Assembly (NCBI GenBank): GCA_040391535.1
Contig: JBEBXQ010000111.1
Span: 1-16,486, forward strand
Reading direction: 5' to 3'
DNA: 16,486 nucleotides
DNA from: JBEBXQ01 sp040391535
GTDB lineage: Bacteria; Bacteroidota; Bacteroidia; Cytophagales; Spirosomataceae
Under the pieces are notes generated by a model. It made no database searches. It saw only the letters and a program-made list of their open reading frames with translations, and was not told where the DNA came from. Shown here piece by piece: positions 1-6,294 of this stretch (position 1 is its first letter; every line of letters starts with the position of its first letter). The position numbers and the translations under genes were made by a program.

Positions 1-10
1 TTCTTGAAGC

Positions 11-22
11 GCTGAATTCAGC
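11..22. repeat. 12-bp perfect palindrome upstream of the alkyltransferase gene
   Basis: GCTGAATTCAGC reads the same on both strands. It lies about 35 bases before the candidate -7 element of the next gene, so it could be an operator half-site pair, or the remains of a terminator for a gene to the left of the window. A perfect 12-mer of this kind can also arise by chance, and no second copy was noticed nearby. Confidence 0.3.
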
Positions 23-55
23 AAGTTTCGGGTTTTAATGCGTACATTTCCTGTC

Positions 56-63
56 TATTTTTG
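56..63 (+). promoter_or_regulatory. Candidate Bacteroidota -7 promoter element (TATTTTTG)
   Basis: TATTTTTG fits the TAnnTTTG -7 consensus known for Bacteroidota primary sigma factors. It ends 21 bases before the ATG at 85. A T-rich stretch with weak likeness to a -33 element lies at about 26-36. The overlap of this element with an in-frame TTG at 61 argues that translation begins at 85 and not at 61. The match is short, so confidence is limited. Confidence 0.35.
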
Positions 64-84
64 TTTTGTATAAGAAGCAAAACC

Positions 85-939
85 ATGGAAACACAGGAGA
101 AATTAAATTATAACCGGATCGCCAATGCCATCGGGTATGTACGTCAAAACTTCAGATCGCAACCGCGACTGGAAGAAATAGCGGGCTTTGTGAATATGAG
201 TCCGTTCCATTTTCAGCGGATGTTTCATGAATGGGCGGGAGTGACTCCCAAGCAGTTTTTGCAATATCTGAGCGTGGAATATGCTAAAAAAATACTCGAT
301 AACCCCGGCCGGACCCTTTTTGACGCCACCTGCCAAACCGGGCTGTCCGGTACGGGAAGGCTGCATGATCTGTTTGTTAAAGTAGAAGGCATGACACCCG
401 GCGAATACAAAAACGGCGGGCAGTCACTGACCATCAGTTACTCTTTCGCTGACAGTCCGTTCGGAAGATTACTGATTGCTTCCACCGGTAAAGGGATCTG
501 TTATCTCGCCTTCGCTGAAAATGATGAGGAAACGGAACTCGGTATGCTCAAAACCCGGTTTCCCAATGCCACTTATTTACCGAATCCTTCTCCAGTACAG
601 AATCACGTACTGTCGGTTTTTAATCAGGAGCAGCAGGATTTACAAACGATTAAACTTCACCTGAAAGGAACCGATTTCCAGATTAAAGTGTGGGAAGCAT
701 TACTGAAAATTCCTGTGGGCGGACTGACCACCTATGGTGAACTAGCCAGAGAGGCAGGATATGAAAAAGCCTCCAGGGCTGTCGGCACGGCCATTGGCAG
801 TAATCCGGTTGCGTTTCTGATCCCTTGTCACAGGGTTATCCGTTCGACGGGCATCATCGGAGATTATCGCTGGGGAAGCATCCGGAAGTCGGCACTGATC
901 GGCTGGGAAGCTGCACAAACAAGTGTTGGGGCTGAGTGA
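85..939 (+). CDS. AraC-type HTH / methylated-DNA-protein cysteine methyltransferase fusion (Ada/Ogt-like)
   Basis: The 284-aa product joins two modules. Residues about 10-110 form an AraC-type double helix-turn-helix DNA-binding domain (EEIAGFVNMSPFHFQRMF, then a second helix pair ending in a GMTPGEY signature). Residues about 115-275 form an alkylguanine-DNA alkyltransferase with the active-site PCHRV motif. Cys248 is the expected alkyl acceptor, and a helix ending SRAVGTAIGSNP precedes it. The family repairs O6-alkylguanine by irreversible transfer of the alkyl group to this cysteine. E. coli Ada also has an N-terminal zinc domain that senses methyl-phosphotriesters; it is absent here, so how the HTH would be switched is unclear. 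The ATG at 85 is preferred because the HTH begins soon after it and the only upstream start is a TTG inside the promoter candidate. It is a single-gene unit ending at a hairpin. Confidence 0.93.
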   Translation: METQEKLNYNRIANAIGYVRQNFRSQPRLEEIAGFVNMSPFHFQRMFHEWAGVTPKQFLQYLSVEYAKKILDNPGRTLFDATCQTGLSGTGRLHDLFVKVEGMTPGEYKNGGQSLTISYSFADSPFGRLLIASTGKGICYLAFAENDEETELGMLKTRFPNATYLPNPSPVQNHVLSVFNQEQQDLQTIKLHLKGTDFQIKVWEALLKIPVGGLTTYGELAREAGYEKASRAVGTAIGSNPVAFLIPCHRVIRSTGIIGDYRWGSIRKSALIGWEAAQTSVGAE

Positions 940-990
940 ATTATTGCGCGGAACTTTATTCCCTCAGACCCAACTTTATTTCATAGCATC

Positions 991-1027
991 ATTATTCCAA
1001 TCCTGAAAACGGCAGGATTGGAATAAT
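991..1027. terminator. Perfect 15-bp stem-loop, likely bidirectional terminator
   Basis: ATTATTCCAATCCTG (991-1005) and CAGGATTGGAATAAT (1013-1027) are exact inverted repeats around a 7-base loop. The hairpin lies between the stop of the plus-strand alkyltransferase (939) and the stop of the minus-strand cysteine-rich gene (1044), where one structure could end transcription from both sides. The base of the stem is AT-rich but no long T-tract follows on either strand, so strength as an intrinsic terminator is uncertain. Confidence 0.75.
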
Positions 1028-1043
1028 ATACAATAAGAAACCC

Positions 1044-1451
1044 TTACCCGGTCTCGACTATTTTCGTTTCAATGTTCCTGATAATTTCATTACATTGGGC
1101 ACATGCAAGTCCTTGTTTCTGGGCATACCACCGGCATTCAGACCGGATGGGGCAATGTTGCAATCCTGAACTTTCTTCATTGCCTACCAACTCCACAATG
1201 GTATTAATCAGGCCGCATTGACTACCCGAAGTATCCCAATGATTACAACCCGATCTGGCACAGTTGCCGGCAAACCGGAACCGGCTTCCCGGATTTCTTC
1301 CTTTGGCGGCTTCTTCTGCAAAGGTTTCATTAATCACCACTGTATTTTCCAGATAGTTAATAAAACCTTCTGCGTTCACAACCCCGAATAAACGTGCTCC
1401 CGGTCTGGCCGCATAACTGGGACAAAGGCTGTCATTTTTTAAGTTTTTCAT
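1044..1451 (-). CDS. Small cysteine-rich protein, uncharacterised
   Basis: The 135-aa product has eight cysteines: C10, C64, C69, C79, C100, C106, C117 and C120, the last pair forming CAQC. There is no signal peptide or membrane segment, so it is probably cytoplasmic. The spacing (C-x4-C, C-x5-C, C-x2-C) suggests binding of a metal or an Fe-S cluster, but I recognise no catalytic signature and assign no function. I have an impression that similar Cys-rich proteins occur in other Bacteroidota, which could not be tested here. It starts 30 bases after the 89-aa gene on the same strand, so the two are probably co-transcribed, and it ends just before a strong hairpin. Confidence 0.8.
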   Translation of the reverse strand: MKNLKNDSLCPSYAARPGARLFGVVNAEGFINYLENTVVINETFAEEAAKGRNPGSRFRFAGNCARSGCNHWDTSGSQCGLINTIVELVGNEESSGLQHCPIRSECRWYAQKQGLACAQCNEIIRNIETKIVETG

Positions 1452-1481
1452 AACGTTGAGCGGTTATCCGTCCGCATGGTC

Positions 1482-1751
1482 TTACCGGGGTGTTACAGGA
1501 CCACCCGGGGGAAAATCAGGAAAACCTTCTACCCAGAATCCCGCCAGTTGCCCGGCTTTCCATAGTTCCTCCCATTTATTTTTTCCGGTAAACCTTTTCC
1601 CTATTTTAAAATCCACGTCATGATCAACAGATGCCAGCTCTCTGAATACAAGGTCATGTATTCCCTGTTCAATTCTCTTTTTTTGCTCTTTGGAAAGATC
1701 CAATCCTTCCAGTGATACCACAAAGAGCGATTCTTTTTTTGCCATAACCAT
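1482..1751 (-). CDS. Hypothetical 89-aa protein
   Basis: No family is recognised. The product begins with a lysine-rich start, then has a charged, probably helical stretch (about residues 18-40, LSKEQKKRIEQGIHDLVFRE), a Lys/Trp-rich centre (KNKWEELWKAGQLAGFWVEG) and a Pro/Gly-rich tail (DFPPGGPVTPR). There is no signal peptide or membrane segment. Either the ATG at 1751 or an in-frame ATG two codons later (1745) could be the start; no ribosome binding site decides between them. The frame is supported by its position, 30 bases upstream of the cysteine-rich gene, and by plausible composition. It may form a two-gene unit with that gene. Confidence 0.6.
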   Translation of the reverse strand: MVMAKKESLFVVSLEGLDLSKEQKKRIEQGIHDLVFRELASVDHDVDFKIGKRFTGKNKWEELWKAGQLAGFWVEGFPDFPPGGPVTPR

Positions 1752-1930
1752 TGAGATTAATATTTGAAAAATAAACTGTCCGTTATTCTCGATTTTCGTT
1801 TATCAACAAGCGGTTTTTTACAAAAACAGATGATCAGAAGAGGAGCGTAAAATCTCCTGACACTACATATAACCATCTGAAAATTAGTAAATAAACAGCA
1901 CTTCACCTGATTCCAGACGACATACTTATT

Positions 1931-1958
1931 TAACGGTACCACCTGGTAACGTCCGTTA
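1931..1958 (-). terminator. Imperfect hairpin after the DUF5723 gene
   Basis: TAACGG (1931-1936) pairs with CCGTTA (1953-1958), and inside this TACC (1937-1940) pairs with GGTA (1945-1948) around a 4-base loop with a 4-base bulge. It lies 29 bases beyond the stop of the minus-strand DUF5723 gene. It may end the five-gene run upstream, but no T-tract follows on the minus strand. The rest of the 236-base gap (1752-1987) shows no gene; GTCCGTTATT occurs twice in it (1778-1787 and 1951-1960). Confidence 0.3.
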
Positions 1959-1987
1959 TTGTAAAATGGATTCTCTGTTAAAAATGC

Positions 1988-3538
1988 TTACTTTTTATTG
2001 CTGAAAATTTTCCTGAAGATGGAAGATTTCGGTGGCCAGCAGGCTATAGGATTAGCCGGGCCCTTTTTACCCAGGCCAAAAGAGACGCCCCCATATAGGG
2101 TAAACGATTTGGGTTTTCCGATATTGAGTAAAGCTGTCAGATGATCCGTACCCACCCATAACGGCCCTACCCGCCCTGCAAGTCCCACGCCTACAGACCG
2201 GTAATTATTCAGGACAGATATCGGAACAGAAAGCTCATACCACCGATGCTCATAACGTGGTGTAACAGCGAGCATACTGCCGGTGTGCATATTATTGAAC
2301 TTATTTCTGGATTTAAGGTCCTGTACCCAGAGCACATTTACAAATGTGTTAAATTTCAGCCGGTAATCTACACTTGCCTGCAATGCCATCGGCAGGGAAA
2401 CATTATAATTCTTTTCTCCTTTCGCCAGTGCATTACTGAAGGAGCTTTCCACCGAATTAAAGAAATTATCGATCCCTTTCAGTTCGCTGTATTCATCATA
2501 TGTGAGCACATCACGCCCGTTACGGATCGAATAGGTAGAAACATAGAACTGATTCTGAAATTTTACCCGGCCAAAATCTGTAAGCGAAACAGCAACCCGG
2601 TAAAGATATTTGTTCTGAGAAGCATCTGACGTACTTTGTCCGTTTGCACGGTAACGGTACTTATGGGCATCAGGACGGTATTCATAAACTACCCCTACAT
2701 CCATTCCCCACCCTCCTCCGGGTGCATCCTTGCCAAATAACCAGCCCGGACTCGGTTTGAAATCCCTGAAAGCCTCATCCGTCACAAAGCCATAATCAGC
2801 ATCCAGGTTTTCTGCATCAATCAGATAACGCTGATGCTCCCAGACCGGGTCTGTAGTGATCAGGTAGTCGGACGAATGGATATTGATATAACCACTGTAA
2901 AGTCCTACGAGTCGCTTGAAAGTAACGCCAACTTTCCAGAATTCGGTATCGTTATCGACAATCACGCCGCCTAATGTCAGCCCAATTTCTCCCAGTCCAT
3001 TGACCAGTGTTTTTCCGGACTGACCTGTAAAAGCCACATCGTGCAGTTCCTTTTCATTGCGGGCCCCGCTACGGATCAGCCTGGCTAACGGCTCTGTTGT
3101 ATGATCAATCACCAGGTTATACCTGGCTCTGGAAGTAACGGCAACTCCTGCACGCCCACCCAAAAGAGAAACCATAAGAGACGGTAAACGGGTATCGCCT
3201 TCTGCATTAAGGTATTTGAGATTACCGTTTAACCGCTCCACAAGATGATTTCTGTCCAGGGGCAGCTTCCCTTCTGCATTACGGTGCCTGTCGGCGACGG
3301 TTCCGGTGATCAGCCCTAAAAAAGAATAGGGAAAATCATATCTGACATGATTATTCCCTACTCCTAAATTTGTTGAAGCAATATTGGCAAAAACCGAATA
3401 GCGGGTATCTGACACAAAGGCCGGATTATGGTACAGCGTGTGAGTTCCCGCATAATTCCCCATGGCCGCTCCCGGCATATGCTGAGCTTTCAGCCCGTAA
3501 GCAGTTAATAAAAACAATATACAAACGGGCCATTTCAT
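1988..3538 (-). CDS. DUF5723-type predicted outer-membrane protein
   Basis: The 516-aa product starts with a Sec signal peptide (residues 1-19: Lys, hydrophobic core CILFLLTAYGL, cleavage after Ala-Gln as is common in Bacteroidota). The mature N-terminus, with its HNPAFVSDTRYSVFANIAST segment, matches what I know of the DUF5723 family, found in Bacteroidota and predicted to form an outer-membrane beta-barrel. The rest alternates aromatic and polar residues with many Gly-rich turns (for example VGVGLAGRVGPLWVG and LYGGVSFGLGKKGP), as beta-barrel strands do. The molecular role of the family is not established. It ends in a short basic tail. It begins 18 bases after the lipoprotein gene stops, which suggests the two exported proteins are made together. 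Confidence 0.85.
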   Translation of the reverse strand: MKWPVCILFLLTAYGLKAQHMPGAAMGNYAGTHTLYHNPAFVSDTRYSVFANIASTNLGVGNNHVRYDFPYSFLGLITGTVADRHRNAEGKLPLDRNHLVERLNGNLKYLNAEGDTRLPSLMVSLLGGRAGVAVTSRARYNLVIDHTTEPLARLIRSGARNEKELHDVAFTGQSGKTLVNGLGEIGLTLGGVIVDNDTEFWKVGVTFKRLVGLYSGYINIHSSDYLITTDPVWEHQRYLIDAENLDADYGFVTDEAFRDFKPSPGWLFGKDAPGGGWGMDVGVVYEYRPDAHKYRYRANGQSTSDASQNKYLYRVAVSLTDFGRVKFQNQFYVSTYSIRNGRDVLTYDEYSELKGIDNFFNSVESSFSNALAKGEKNYNVSLPMALQASVDYRLKFNTFVNVLWVQDLKSRNKFNNMHTGSMLAVTPRYEHRWYELSVPISVLNNYRSVGVGLAGRVGPLWVGTDHLTALLNIGKPKSFTLYGGVSFGLGKKGPANPIACWPPKSSIFRKIFSNKK

Positions 3539-3556
3539 AAATCAGACTACTCGGGG

Positions 3557-4435
3557 TTATTGCAGTGCATACGCTACCACACTATTTTTAGCAAAGGTAG
3601 GAATGTATACGATTTTCTTTTCAGGATCGTACCCAATATCTGCAGAATTTATTTTCTGGTCCTTGGTATTCAGCAATTCCTGAACATCCCCGCTTTCTTT
3701 TACATAATAGACAGCACCTACCCACGAAGATACAATGTATTCTCCGGCAGCAACCTGCTCGATGCCGTCTGTGCTGCTTTCCATACCTTCGGCCAGTTTA
3801 GTCAGGCTTTTGGCAGCATCCAGCTTGTACAGATTTCCGTTATCCAGTATCATCAGATGGTCACCTACGGCCAGCAAACCATTAGGTCTTTCCGGGCTTT
3901 CAAAGTATTCTTCCACTTTACCATCTTTCAGACGGAAAATCTTCTTAGTACTTGAATCAGAAATATACACCACACCATTCTTATCAACGGTCACATCATT
4001 CAGGAATGCGGAACCTTCTGCGGGTAGTTTCTCCAGTACTTTTCCGGTAGCAATATCCACCACCACTACATCCGTTATATCAGCGATATAAAGTTTGTTT
4101 TCATATTTACCTAAGCCTTTAGGAGCGTTCAGACCGGTTATCCAGTCAGCATCGACAATAGCGCCATCCAGACCAACCTTGGCGATCCCCCCTTTACCAT
4201 CAGCTTCAGACGGACCTCCATCTATCTGGGAAACGTACAAAACTCCGGCAGCTCCGTCAAAATAAACGGACTCAGGAACCTTCAGTGTTGAATCACTCTC
4301 CCACAGCTGTGACAAGGCCACGGCAGTGTCCTCAACCGTTTCGGTGGTTTCCGAATTTTCGCCGGACGAGCCACAGGAAGCAACCGCCAGCATAGCTACA
4401 AATGCACTTACAGGTAATAAGATTTTCTTTTTCAT
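3557..4435 (-). CDS. Lipoprotein with SMP-30/NHL-like beta-propeller
   Basis: The 292-aa product has a lipoprotein signal: KKK, a hydrophobic core, then lipobox VASC with Cys21 as the lipidated residue. A Ser/Glu/Thr-rich linker (22-38) leads to a beta-propeller domain (about 43-292) of repeated blades such as GVLYVSQIDGG, NKLYIADITD and GVVYISDSSTKKIFRL. SMP-30/gluconolactonase enzymes bind a divalent metal through Glu, Asn and Asp; plausible equivalents are E55 (PESVYFD), N146-D147 (FLNDVTVD), N185 (RPNG) and D223 (STDGIEQV). It may therefore be a lactonase, or a ligand-binding propeller that has lost activity; the sequence does not decide. It lies 17 bases after the phosphosugar mutase and 18 bases before the DUF5723 gene, so it is very probably part of one transcript. 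Confidence 0.87.
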   Translation of the reverse strand: MKKKILLPVSAFVAMLAVASCGSSGENSETTETVEDTAVALSQLWESDSTLKVPESVYFDGAAGVLYVSQIDGGPSEADGKGGIAKVGLDGAIVDADWITGLNAPKGLGKYENKLYIADITDVVVVDIATGKVLEKLPAEGSAFLNDVTVDKNGVVYISDSSTKKIFRLKDGKVEEYFESPERPNGLLAVGDHLMILDNGNLYKLDAAKSLTKLAEGMESSTDGIEQVAAGEYIVSSWVGAVYYVKESGDVQELLNTKDQKINSADIGYDPEKKIVYIPTFAKNSVVAYALQ

Positions 4436-4452
4436 TTTATTATGGTTACAGG

Positions 4453-6216
4453 TTATATTAGATTTAATTCGCGGCCAATCCGGTTTACCTTGTTTTTGAG
4501 GTTTACAAGTGTGTTATCAAATTCCGTTTTATCTGTCAGTTCTCCTCTTACGCCAACATAAAATTTGATTTTAGGTTCTGTACCGGAAGGTCTGCAGGTA
4601 AACTTACTACCGTCGGCTGTAAAAAACTGAAGCACATTGGATGATTCAATTCCCAACTCGCCGGAAGGGATATCAACCGTTACTCCTTTTGTAAAATCGG
4701 TGGACTTCAACTGCTTGTAATCATCCATTCTGATGACTTCTGAACCTGCCAGCTGCTTAGGCGGATTAGCTCTGAAATCAGCCATCATCTGCTGAATCTC
4801 CTCGGCTCCGGTTTTACCTTTTTTCGTTACAGAAATTAACCCTTCATAATAAAAACCGTACCGGTTGTAAATTTCGACAAGCAGATCAAACAGACTAAGC
4901 CCGCGGTCTTTCGCATAAGCTGTCAGCTCAGCGATCATCGCACAGGAAGCGATGGCATCTTTATCTCTGACGGCATCACCGATCAGATAGCCGTAACTTT
5001 CTTCTCCGCCCCCAATAAACTGCTCCAGTCCCTCTTTTTCCCTGATGACCTGCGCTATGTATTTAAAACCTGTGAGAGTGTTGTAACATTTGACATTGAA
5101 GTCATCTGCCATCGCGTCAATCAGGTCGGTAGTTACGATCGTTTTGGCAACGAATTGTTTGCCGTCCAGTTTCCCGGCATCCTTCCATGCATTCAGCAGA
5201 TAGTAAATCAGCAGACTGGCCGTCTGGTTTCCATTCAGCAACTGAATAGTGCCGTCAAGATTTTTGGCTGCTATACCTACCCTGTCGGCATCCGGGTCCG
5301 TGCCCATTACCAGATCAGCGTCAATTTCCTCCGCTTTTTTTACGGCCATTGTCATGGCCTCGCTTTCCTCCGGATTGGGATAAACCACTGTGGGGAAATT
5401 TCCATTACCGGCAGGTTCAGCCTGTTCTTCAATGACCGTCACATTCCGGAAGCCCATTCTGTTCAATAGCTTCGGAACCAGTGTCACTCCTGTGCCGTGA
5501 AGGGGTGTATATACTATTTTCAGATCTTTCTGACGTACTATGGCCTCTTTTGAAATCGACAGCGACAGAATATGGTTCAGGTATTTTTCATCAATTTCAG
5601 CTCCGATTTTATGAATCCTGGATGGCACACCCTCAAAACGAATACTGTCAACCGAAGTAATGGCATTGACCTCCTCAATAATATTTTTATCATGCGGGGC
5701 CACCACCTGCGAACCGTCTACCCAATAAGCTTTGTAGCCGTTATACTCTTTAGGATTATGAGAGGCAGTAACCACCACACCGCTATGACAGCCCAGTTCG
5801 CGAATGGCAAACGACAGTTCGGGTGTAGGACGAAGTGCCTCAAAAAGATATACAGTAAAACCGTTTGCTGAAAAAATATCAGCTATAATGGACGAAAATT
5901 CATCTGATTTTATGCGACTGTCATAAGCAATTGCTACCTTAATTTCTTCGCCTGCGAAGTTCTTATTAAGATAATTAGCCAGCCCCTGTGTGGCAGCTCC
6001 AACGGTATAACGGTTCATTCTGTTGGACCCAATCCCGATCAACCCTCTTAATCCGCCTGTACCAAACTCCAGTTCTTTATAAAAAGCATCGGTAAGCTCA
6101 GTTGATTTTCCTTCATCGATTAATTGCTGAATCTGCTGCTTGGTATCGTTATCATAATTACCGCTTAACCATGCATTTACCTTTTCATTAACATTTGCTT
6201 CGAGTTGTACAGACAT
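4453..6216 (-). CDS. Phospho-sugar mutase (phosphoglucomutase/phosphomannomutase family)
   Basis: The 587-aa product belongs to the alpha-D-phosphohexomutase superfamily, which moves phosphate between C1 and C6 of a hexose through a phosphoserine. All four signature regions are present: the catalytic serine loop TASHNP (150-155, Ser152), the metal loop GTDPDADR (305-312), the sugar-specificity loop GGGEESYG (402-409) and the phosphate-binding loop CRPSGTEPK (541-549). The GEESYG form of the sugar loop and the length near 580 resemble the PgcA-type phosphoglucomutase group more than the ~450-residue GlmM or AlgC groups, so glucose-phosphate is the likeliest substrate; mannose-phosphate remains possible. 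It follows the GH63-like glucosidase by 78 bases and precedes the lipoprotein by 17, which fits use of released glucose units, though no kinase is present here. Confidence 0.93.
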   Translation of the reverse strand: MSVQLEANVNEKVNAWLSGNYDNDTKQQIQQLIDEGKSTELTDAFYKELEFGTGGLRGLIGIGSNRMNRYTVGAATQGLANYLNKNFAGEEIKVAIAYDSRIKSDEFSSIIADIFSANGFTVYLFEALRPTPELSFAIRELGCHSGVVVTASHNPKEYNGYKAYWVDGSQVVAPHDKNIIEEVNAITSVDSIRFEGVPSRIHKIGAEIDEKYLNHILSLSISKEAIVRQKDLKIVYTPLHGTGVTLVPKLLNRMGFRNVTVIEEQAEPAGNGNFPTVVYPNPEESEAMTMAVKKAEEIDADLVMGTDPDADRVGIAAKNLDGTIQLLNGNQTASLLIYYLLNAWKDAGKLDGKQFVAKTIVTTDLIDAMADDFNVKCYNTLTGFKYIAQVIREKEGLEQFIGGGEESYGYLIGDAVRDKDAIASCAMIAELTAYAKDRGLSLFDLLVEIYNRYGFYYEGLISVTKKGKTGAEEIQQMMADFRANPPKQLAGSEVIRMDDYKQLKSTDFTKGVTVDIPSGELGIESSNVLQFFTADGSKFTCRPSGTEPKIKFYVGVRGELTDKTEFDNTLVNLKNKVNRIGRELNLI

Positions 6217-6294
6217 AATCTATTTCAGTGTTAGGATATAATAATATTGTTATAATTGCTCAAAGTTTATCAAATTTCTATCAGAAAAAACCGG

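Noticed and set aside
61..84. TTG start adding eight residues to the alkyltransferase fusion
   Set aside because: It overlaps the candidate -7 element and adds nothing to the HTH domain; ATG at 85 is the better start.
1757..1942. A 61-codon minus-strand open frame in the gap after the DUF5723 gene
   Set aside because: Its composition is rich in Cys and Phe with no domain, it covers the likely promoter and hairpin region, and no start signal supports it.
2246..2629. A 127-codon plus-strand open frame inside the DUF5723 gene
   Set aside because: It is a shadow of a well-supported gene on the other strand and has no recognisable family. The same applies to the long plus-strand frames inside the mutase, glucosidase and ligase genes.
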